From positions 1-9,384 of the forward strand of contig CAZGTQ010000401.1 of the NCBI GenBank assembly GCA_964528575.1: a DNA stretch of 9,384 nucleotides, given 5' to 3'. Below are positions 1 to 5,419 of this stretch, piece by piece (the first letter of the stretch is position 1; the number at the start of each line of letters is the position of its first letter). Origin of the DNA: CAZGTQ01 sp964528575. GTDB lineage: Bacteria; Planctomycetota; UBA1135; GCA-002686595. A program made the translations under genes and the position numbers. The notes under the pieces were generated by a model. The model saw only the letters and a list, made by a program, of their open reading frames with translations, made no database searches and was not told the origin of the DNA.

Positions 1-999
1 CGCCGAGACGCGTGTCGAGAGGCACGAACGTCCCGCGGCCATCGCCTCGAGGAATACGAGGCCGAGTCCCTCCCAGCGCGACGCCATCACGAAGACGTCG
101 CTCGCCGCGAGCAACGCAGGGATGTCGCGGCGGATGCCGAGGAACAGTGCAGGGTCGCTCGCGGGCAGCACCGGCGTCTCCGGTGCAGCGCCTAGGCCAA
201 GCTCGCGCGCGAGCGCCGCGGCCCGCGTGCGGCCGTCTCCAAAAGGGTCATCGCCGACGAGCACGAGGCGCAGCTCTGGGCCAATCTGCCCGCGGCCCGA
301 CTCGCCGGCCCGATCTCCGGATCGACTGGCGCCCTCGGACACGAGCTGCCGCGCGCGCAGTAGCGCCCGTAGCAACACGTCGTGCGCCTTCTGCGGCGCG
401 AAGCGAGCGACGCAGATCGACACGACGTCGTCCGGGGCGAAACCCAGCTCGGCGCGCAGGGCGGCCTTGCGCTCGGCGGGCGCGGCGGCGGCGGCCTCGA
501 ACGGCGCGGGATCGAGGCCGTAGTAGATGCGCCGCTGGCGCGCGAGCGGGACGCGGCCGTGCTCCGCGACGAACCGGCCCACGTGGTCGGAGAGCACGAT
601 CGTCAGCCGCGGCAGAGCTCCCACGAGGCCGTGGACGCGCGACACGAGCGGGCGGCGCAAGACCTGCTCGTCGTTGTGCTTGCCCGCGACGAGCCCACGG
701 CGGCGCCCGGCGAGCGTCGCGAGCACCGCCGTCAAGACGTCCGCCTTGAGCAGGTGCGAGTGGACGAGCTGCGCCTGGCGCAGGTGCGGCCACGCACGCA
801 CGGCCGCGAGCGGCCCCTGCCCGATGCGCCCCACCCACTCGGCGCCCGCCGCGCGGAAATCGTCCGCGAGCGTGCCGGCGCCCTTCAGGTACGCGACGCG
901 CACGGCGTGGCCGCGCTCGGACTGGCCGCGCACCTGCGCGAGCAGGTGCATCTCCGCGCCGCCGACGTCGAGCGTCGTGATCACGTGCAGGATCCTCAC
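1..999 (-). CDS. GT4-family glycosyltransferase, 3' end cut by window edge
   Basis: The frame is open from a GTG at 999-997 to the left edge, giving 333 codons without the C-terminus (family members are usually about 370-400 residues). It should transfer a sugar from a nucleotide sugar to a lipid-linked or glycan acceptor on the cytosolic side of the membrane. The N-terminal Rossmann half opens VRILHVITTLDVGGAE, with the GGAE loop usual in GT4. The donor half shows ARFAPQK (Arg199, Lys204), LVLVGDD (245-251) and SRWEGLGLVFLEAMAAG, in which Glu310 and Glu318 form the EX7E motif. The GTG start shares bases with the TGA stop of the preceding gene (GTGA, 996-999), which fixes the start and suggests translational coupling. 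A Gly/Ser/Arg-rich insert lies at residues 222-241, and third-position A/T rises sharply after residue 173. The GT4 fold is secure; donor and acceptor are unknown. Confidence 0.9.
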   Translation of the reverse strand, partial: MRILHVITTLDVGGAEMHLLAQVRGQSERGHAVRVAYLKGAGTLADDFRAAGAEWVGRIGQGPLAAVRAWPHLRQAQLVHSHLLKADVLTAVLATLAGRRRGLVAGKHNDEQVLRRPLVSRVHGLVGALPRLTIVLSDHVGRFVAEHGRVPLARQRRIYYGLDPAPFEAAAAAPAERKAALRAELGFAPDDVVSICVARFAPQKAHDVLLRALLRARQLVSEGASRSGDRAGESGRGQIGPELRLVLVGDDPFGDGRTRAAALARELGLGAAPETPVLPASDPALFLGIRRDIPALLAASDVFVMASRWEGLGLVFLEAMAAGRSCLSTRVSA

Positions 1000-2150
1000 G
1001 CGACCCCCCCGAGCAGCTCGCCGTACACCTCGAGCATGCGCGCGACCATCGCGTCGCGGGTGAAGAGCGCGAGGCAGCGTGCCCGTCCCGCCGCCCCCAT
1101 CGCGCGACGCGCCGCGCCGTCGAGCGCGAGCACGCGGCGCATCCCCTCGGCCAGCGCGGCCGGCGACTCGACGTCGACGACGTGGCCGGTCTCGCCCTCG
1201 ACGACCGCGTCGATCGCCCCGTCGACGCGCGTCGCGACGACCGGCAGGCCCGCCGCCATCGCCTCGAGCGCGACGTAGGGCATGCCCTCCCAGCGCGAGG
1301 GCAGGACGAGCAGGTCGCTCGCCGCCAGGAGCGCCGGGACGTCGTCGCGCCAGCCGAGCACGTGCGCGCGGCCGGCGACGGCGGGCGCGCGCGCGAGCCG
1401 CGCCAGCTCGGGGCGCATCGCGCCGTCGCCGACGACGAGCATGTGCGCGCCGGGCACCTCGGCGAGGGCGCGCAGCGCGAGGTCCTGACCCTTCGCGGCG
1501 TTGAGCAGCCCGACGACGGCCGCGAGCGGCGCTCCCGCCGGCACGCCGAGCGCGGCCCGCAGCGCCGCGCGGTCGGTCTCGTCCGCCGCGCGCAGCCAGG
1601 GCGCCGGATCGATGCCGTTCGGCACGACGCGCACGATCCCGGGCGGCGCGACGCCGCTCGCCCGGATCGTCGTCGCCTCGGACTCGCTCACCGCGACGAG
1701 CCGGTCGGTGCGGCGCGCCAGGCGCGTCTCGACCCAGCGGAACAGGCGGCGCTTGGCGGGCGAGAACATCGCGTCGAACAGGAACGCGAACGTGTGCGGC
1801 GTGTGCACGCGCCGGCCGATCCCGGTCGCGCTCGACGCCGAGCGGCCGAGCGCGCCCGCCTTGCTGCTGTGCGTGTGGACGATCGCGGGCCGCGTCGAGC
1901 GCAGGATCGCGCGCAGCGCCCGCTCGTGGCGCGCGTCGACGAGCGGGCGGACGGCGCGCACCATCTGCAGCGGATGGACCGTGCAGCCGCGCGCGGCGAG
2001 CGCGTCGAGGTCGCGCGCGAACGCCGGCTCGCGCAGGGTCGCGGCGACGACGTGGACGTCGGCTCCGCGCTCGCAGAGACCGCCGCACAGGTCCACGAGA
2101 TGGCGGCGCGTCCCGCCGATCGTGGACTCCATCACCTGGACGACGCGCAA
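996..2150 (-). CDS. GT4-family glycosyltransferase
   Basis: The protein has 384 residues, a full length for a GT-B, GT4 (glycosyl transferases group 1) enzyme. The N-terminal acceptor domain (about 1-170) begins LRVVQVMESTIGGTRRH and contains VHTHSSKAG (91-99) and HTPHTF. The donor domain (about 171-375) has VPNGIDP (176-182), a KG at 220-221, VVGDG (239-243) and SRWEGMPYVALEAMAAG, with Glu288 and Glu296 as the EX7E pair. The Arg usual in the GR..KG motif is replaced (VGLLNAAKG), which occurs in some GT4 subfamilies and is not by itself disabling. The start is a TTG at 2150-2148, 13 nt after the sugar-phosphate transferase stop. It is chosen because it gives the standard N-terminal strand; GTG or ATG at codons 6 and 7 would truncate that strand. 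No clear Shine-Dalgarno is visible. It is the middle gene of the glycan run and overlaps the next GT4 gene by 4 nt. The sugar specificity is unknown. Confidence 0.92.
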   Translation of the reverse strand: MRVVQVMESTIGGTRRHLVDLCGGLCERGADVHVVAATLREPAFARDLDALAARGCTVHPLQMVRAVRPLVDARHERALRAILRSTRPAIVHTHSSKAGALGRSASSATGIGRRVHTPHTFAFLFDAMFSPAKRRLFRWVETRLARRTDRLVAVSESEATTIRASGVAPPGIVRVVPNGIDPAPWLRAADETDRAALRAALGVPAGAPLAAVVGLLNAAKGQDLALRALAEVPGAHMLVVGDGAMRPELARLARAPAVAGRAHVLGWRDDVPALLAASDLLVLPSRWEGMPYVALEAMAAGLPVVATRVDGAIDAVVEGETGHVVDVESPAALAEGMRRVLALDGAARRAMGAAGRARCLALFTRDAMVARMLEVYGELLGGVA

Positions 2151-2163
2151 CGTCGGCCGGCGA

Positions 2164-3669
2164 TCAGTGGGCGCCGGTGCCCTTCACGACCGCGACGACG
2201 GTCAGGCACATGATGACGAGATCGAGCAGGAGCGACTGGTTCTCGACGTAGTAGACGTCGTAGTCGAGGTTGGCGTGGATCGCTTCCTGGCGGTGGTAGG
2301 AGATCTGCCACAGGCCGGTGATGCCGGGCTTGGCGCGCAGCCGCTCGCGCTCGAACGGGCCGTACTGCTCGACGAGGAACGGCATCTCGGGGCGCGGCCC
2401 GACGACGCTCATCTCGCCGCGCAGCACGTTGAAGAACTGCGGGAGCTCGTCGAGGCTGTAGCGCCGCAGATGGCGGCCGATGCGCGTGATGCGCGGGTCG
2501 GCCGCGTCGGCGGGCTTGACGGCGTCGCCGCTCGCGTCGACGTACATCGTCCGGAACTTGAACATCGGGAACGGCTTGCCGCCGCGGCCGATGCGGACCT
2601 GGCGGAAGAAGACCGGCCCGCGCGAGTCGCGCTTGATCAGGATCGCCGCCGCGACGAACAGCGGCGCGGTCAGGATCAGCGTCGCGAGGGCGATCGAGAT
2701 GTCGAGCAGCCGCTTCAAGAACCCGGTGACGATCCGCTCGCGCCGCACGGGGCGCGTGATCAGCGGGATCGAGTCCATGTTCTCGATCCGCACGTTCTGC
2801 GACATCAGGTGGTAGAAGCGCGGCACGACCCGGAACGAGGCGCCGAGCTCCTCGACCCGCTGGATCAGCTCGAGGAGCCGCTGCTCGTCCGCCTCCGGCA
2901 GCGCGATGAAGACCTCGTGCAGCTTGTGCAAGCGCACGAGCTCGGGCAGGTCGTCGTACGTGCCGAGCACGAGCGAGCGGTCGATGCGCCGGCCGACATC
3001 GTCGGGGTCCTCGGACGCGTAGCCGACCAAGCGCAGCCCGAGCGTCGGCACGAGCAGGAACTTGCGCTGGAGCCAGCGCGCGATCTCCCCCGTGCCGTAG
3101 ATCAGCACGTTGCGGTTGCCGATCCCGCGCCGGTGCAGGCTCTGGATCAGCTTGAACGACAGGAAGCGGCTCGCCGTCATCAGGACGAGGATGAAGGCGA
3201 ACGAGAGCAACGCCGCGCTGCGCGGGAACGCGTCGGGGTTCAGCCGGGAGTCGCCGATGCCGACCAAGTCGTGGACCTTGCGCAGCAGCCAGACGAAGCC
3301 CGTGCCGTCCTGCTCGCGCGCGCCGGACGTCGACGTGCGCAGGAACACGATCATCGTGAACAGCACGAAGAACGCGACGACCGTGCTCTTCGCGATCGCC
3401 TTGTACTCCTCGACGTTCAAGAGGCTCTTGCGCGGCGAGTACATCCCGAACGCGTGGAACGCGACGAGACAGATCGCCGCGGTCAGCGACCAGAGCTGGA
3501 CGAAGACCTCCCGCGGCGGCGCTTTGGTCCACGAGCCGCCGACGAGGTGCTCGCCCACCGCGAAGCCCAGCCAGCACGAGAACAGCACGACCGCCAGGTC
3601 GACGACGACCTGGATCGAGAGCAGGAGCGGCTCGAAATGGCGCCGCAGCAAGGTGCCGAGCTGGGTCAT
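2164..3669 (-). CDS. Undecaprenyl-phosphate sugar-1-phosphate transferase (WcaJ/WbaP-type)
   Basis: This 501-residue polyprenyl glycosylphosphotransferase should start glycan assembly by moving a sugar-1-phosphate from a UDP-sugar to undecaprenyl phosphate in the inner membrane. Four hydrophobic segments lie at about 14-37, 56-76, 92-111 and 151-172. A Rossmann-like CoA_binding_3 domain follows (NVLIYGTGEIAR, 167-178). The catalytic Bac_transf domain begins with the re-entrant hydrophobic helix at about 321-346. Its motifs are KFRTM (371-375), the Asp407-Glu408 pair in SLDELPQFFNVLRGEMS, VGPRPE, and KPGITGLWQ (447-455). The ATG at 3669-3667 gives a normal N-terminus. The protein is somewhat longer than typical members (about 460-480 residues) because of a long loop at about 112-147 between the third and fourth membrane segments. 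Two GT4 genes follow directly. Glucose-1-phosphate or galactose-1-phosphate are the usual substrates in the family, and the sequence does not tell which is used here. Confidence 0.95.
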   Translation of the reverse strand: MTQLGTLLRRHFEPLLLSIQVVVDLAVVLFSCWLGFAVGEHLVGGSWTKAPPREVFVQLWSLTAAICLVAFHAFGMYSPRKSLLNVEEYKAIAKSTVVAFFVLFTMIVFLRTSTSGAREQDGTGFVWLLRKVHDLVGIGDSRLNPDAFPRSAALLSFAFILVLMTASRFLSFKLIQSLHRRGIGNRNVLIYGTGEIARWLQRKFLLVPTLGLRLVGYASEDPDDVGRRIDRSLVLGTYDDLPELVRLHKLHEVFIALPEADEQRLLELIQRVEELGASFRVVPRFYHLMSQNVRIENMDSIPLITRPVRRERIVTGFLKRLLDISIALATLILTAPLFVAAAILIKRDSRGPVFFRQVRIGRGGKPFPMFKFRTMYVDASGDAVKPADAADPRITRIGRHLRRYSLDELPQFFNVLRGEMSVVGPRPEMPFLVEQYGPFERERLRAKPGITGLWQISYHRQEAIHANLDYDVYYVENQSLLLDLVIMCLTVVAVVKGTGAH

Positions 3670-3670
3670 G

Positions 3671-3704
3671 GGGCGCTCGCGCCGGCCGGGGGAAGGGCGC
3701 TCGC
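3671..3704. repeat. Exact 10-bp direct repeat before the sugar-phosphate transferase start
   Basis: GGGCGCTCGC occurs at 3671-3680 and again at 3695-3704, exactly 24 bp apart, in the short gap between the nucleosidase stop and the sugar-phosphate transferase ATG. Between the copies is the palindrome CCGGCCGG (3682-3689). The gap has no recognisable Shine-Dalgarno. This could be an operator, an RNA structure affecting translation, or chance in very GC-rich DNA. Confidence 0.35.
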
Positions 3705-3715
3705 TCTCTTCCAGA

Positions 3716-4423
3716 CTAGCCTGACGCGAGGGCTCGCACGAGCGCGGGGAGCGTGTCGGCCGCCCGGCCGGCGAGCCGGGGGTAGTTCTCGCGGAATGCG
3801 CGCACGCCGCCGGGCGCCAGGCCGTCGGTCACCGTGCGCAGCGCGGCCCACGGCACGCCCGCGCGCTGCGCGACGGCCGCCGCGGCCGCCGTCTCCATGT
3901 CGGCGACGCAGCCCGCGCGGTACGCGCGCGCGAGGCGCACCCGGCGCCAGAGCGTCAGCGCCGGCCGGTCGCCCGTCAGGAACCAGGCCCGCTCGCCCGG
4001 CGCGGCGGCGGACCAGGCGGCGAGCAGCGCGGGATCGGGCTCGACCTCGCGATCGGCGCGCACGGCGAGATCGAACTGGACCGCGCGCACGCAGTGCACG
4101 AGCGCGCCGGGCGGGAGCGCGCGCACGAGGCCGCCGCACACGCCGACGACGACGAGCGCGTCGAGCTCGTCGTCGACGAGCAGCGCCGCGGCGCCCGCCG
4201 CCGCGCGCACCTTGCCGATGCCCGCGACGCACGCGACCAGGCGCGCTCCGCCGGCGTCCTCGAGCGGCACGTCGAGCAGCTCGAGGCCCAGGCGCCGGCC
4301 GCAGCCCGCCGCGCGCTCGGCGAGCGAGCCGAGCTCCTCGGGCAGCGCGCACAGGACGCCGACGCGAGGGACGTGAGCTCGACGTTCGGGACGGGGGGGC
4401 ACGGCGGCGCCGCGGCGCTTCAA
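3716..4423 (-). CDS. MTA/SAH nucleosidase-family nucleoside phosphorylase
   Basis: The frame encodes 235 residues of the PNP/UDP phosphorylase superfamily (PF01048), closest by motif to 5'-methylthioadenosine/S-adenosylhomocysteine nucleosidase. Visible motifs are GVLCALPEELGSL (22-34), whose Glu30 matches E. coli MTAN Glu12; AGIGKVRAAAG (67-77); the glycine-rich VVVGVCGGL (91-99); VADMETAAAA, whose Glu177 matches Glu174; and LRTVTDG, whose Asp200 matches the catalytic Asp197. The catalytic set is therefore present. The likely reaction is cleavage of the N-glycosidic bond of an adenosine-type nucleoside in the cytosol. Relatives include futalosine hydrolase and the hopanoid-associated phosphorylase HpnG, so the substrate is open. 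The start is TTG at 4423, with an alternative GTG at 4402-4400 that would remove seven residues. No good ribosome-binding site supports either. It is the first gene of the minus-strand glycan run, 46 nt before the sugar-phosphate transferase. Confidence 0.8.
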   Translation of the reverse strand: MKRRGAAVPPRPERRAHVPRVGVLCALPEELGSLAERAAGCGRRLGLELLDVPLEDAGGARLVACVAGIGKVRAAAGAAALLVDDELDALVVVGVCGGLVRALPPGALVHCVRAVQFDLAVRADREVEPDPALLAAWSAAAPGERAWFLTGDRPALTLWRRVRLARAYRAGCVADMETAAAAAVAQRAGVPWAALRTVTDGLAPGGVRAFRENYPRLAGRAADTLPALVRALASG

Positions 4424-4482
4424 GCGGCCGCGGACCCGGGTTAGGATATCGGGCTCCGCGCCTGCGCTCTTCCCCCCGTCCC
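4424..4482. promoter_or_regulatory. Divergent intergenic region, probable promoter(s)
   Basis: These 59 bp separate the nucleosidase start (leftward) from the epimerase start (rightward), so promoters for both should lie here or inside the gene starts. The only AT-richer patch is TTAGGATATC (4441-4450). It offers weak -10-like matches on both strands: TAGGAT at 4442-4447 on plus, and TATCCT at 4443-4448 on minus, each 4 of 6 to TATAAT. No convincing -35 box is visible. The pyrimidine-rich run before the epimerase ATG (4467-4482) contains no Shine-Dalgarno. Confidence 0.35.
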
Positions 4483-5418
4483 ATGCTCGTCGCCCTCACC
4501 GGAGCCACCGGGTTCATCGGCAGCTACATGGTCCGCGGCATGGCCGCCGCCGGGCACGACGTGCGCGTGCTCTGCCGGCCCGGCCGCGAGGACGCGGTCG
4601 AGCACCCGCCCGGCAAGCGCGCGCAGATCCACCTGGGCGATCTGACCGACGGGTCGTCGCTGAAGGGGTTCCTCGCCGGCGTCGACCTGCTCGTGCACCT
4701 CGCGAGCTGCCACGACCACTTCAGCGAGGAGCAGATGCGCGCCGTCAACATCGGCGGCACCGAGCACCTGCTCGAGGAAGCCAAGCGCTCGAATCCGAAG
4801 GTCGAGTTCTGGATCGTCTCGTCCGCGGTGATCGGCTCGCCGGTCTACAGCTACTACCGCGACTCGAAGCGCGTGCAGGAGAAGATGATCCGCGGCTCGG
4901 GCATCTCGTGGTGCTCGTTCCGGCCGACGCTGGTCTACGGCGTCGGCGACTTCCGCCACACGGCTCCGCTGCTGCAACGCTGCGCCGCGCAGAAGGGCCG
5001 CCTCTGGGTCCCCCACGACGGGCTCTCGAAGATCAACCCGGTGCACGTCGAGGACGTGGTCGACGCAGTGCTGCGCTATTTCGATTTCGAGCGCGGCATC
5101 GACTGCGTGTACGAGCTCGCCGGTCCCGCGGGCATCGCGTACAACGATTTCATCGACATGACGATCGCGGCCGTCGGAGGCAGGGTGCGCCGCCGCAACG
5201 TGCCCAAGAAGTGGTCCGACCGCCTGATCTTCGTCAAGGGGCTCTTCACGGACGTCACCGAGGATCGGCGCGCCTCGGCGTACTTCACGCTGCACCACGA
5301 GCACGACATCTCGAACGCGGTGCACGAGCTCGGCTGGCGGCCGCGCACGTACGCCGAGGGGCTGGCGGACGTCACGCGCACCGACTGGTGGCGCGAGGAA
5401 GCGGCCGTCGCGAGCTGA
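4483..5418 (+). CDS. NAD(P)-dependent epimerase/dehydratase (extended SDR)
   Basis: The protein has 311 residues, typical for the NAD-dependent epimerase/dehydratase family, which acts on nucleotide sugars or related substrates in the cytosol. The N-terminus is the Rossmann nucleotide-binding loop TGATGFIG (6-13), followed by LGDLTD (51-56), VHLAS (71-75), VSSAV with Ser113/Ser114, and the catalytic Tyr125-x3-Lys129 (YRDSK). RPTLVYG (147-153) and INPVHVEDVVDAV (184-196) are standard for the family. The C-terminal GWRPRTYAEGLADV is the usual end of sugar epimerases. The ATG at 4483 is chosen because the Rossmann strand begins at once. The open frame upstream is antisense to other genes. It is the only plus-strand gene here and ends 1 nt before the stop of the convergent acetyl-CoA synthetase gene. 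Relatives include UDP-sugar epimerases, dihydroflavonol reductase-like enzymes and hopanoid-associated HpnA, so the substrate is not assigned. Confidence 0.9.
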   Translation: MLVALTGATGFIGSYMVRGMAAAGHDVRVLCRPGREDAVEHPPGKRAQIHLGDLTDGSSLKGFLAGVDLLVHLASCHDHFSEEQMRAVNIGGTEHLLEEAKRSNPKVEFWIVSSAVIGSPVYSYYRDSKRVQEKMIRGSGISWCSFRPTLVYGVGDFRHTAPLLQRCAAQKGRLWVPHDGLSKINPVHVEDVVDAVLRYFDFERGIDCVYELAGPAGIAYNDFIDMTIAAVGGRVRRRNVPKKWSDRLIFVKGLFTDVTEDRRASAYFTLHHEHDISNAVHELGWRPRTYAEGLADVTRTDWWREEAAVAS

Positions 5419-5419
5419 G

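Noticed and set aside
382..1278. Open frames on the plus strand over the two GT4 genes (also 1182-2213)
   Set aside because: They are complements of well-supported GT4 frames, with no domain motifs and highly charged shadow composition.
1501..5418. A plus-strand open frame of 1305 codons ending in the epimerase
   Set aside because: Only the last 311 codons (from 4483) show protein motifs. The rest is antisense to the GT4, sugar-phosphate transferase and nucleosidase genes, and is rich in Arg, Ala and Pro as expected of GC-rich shadow frames.
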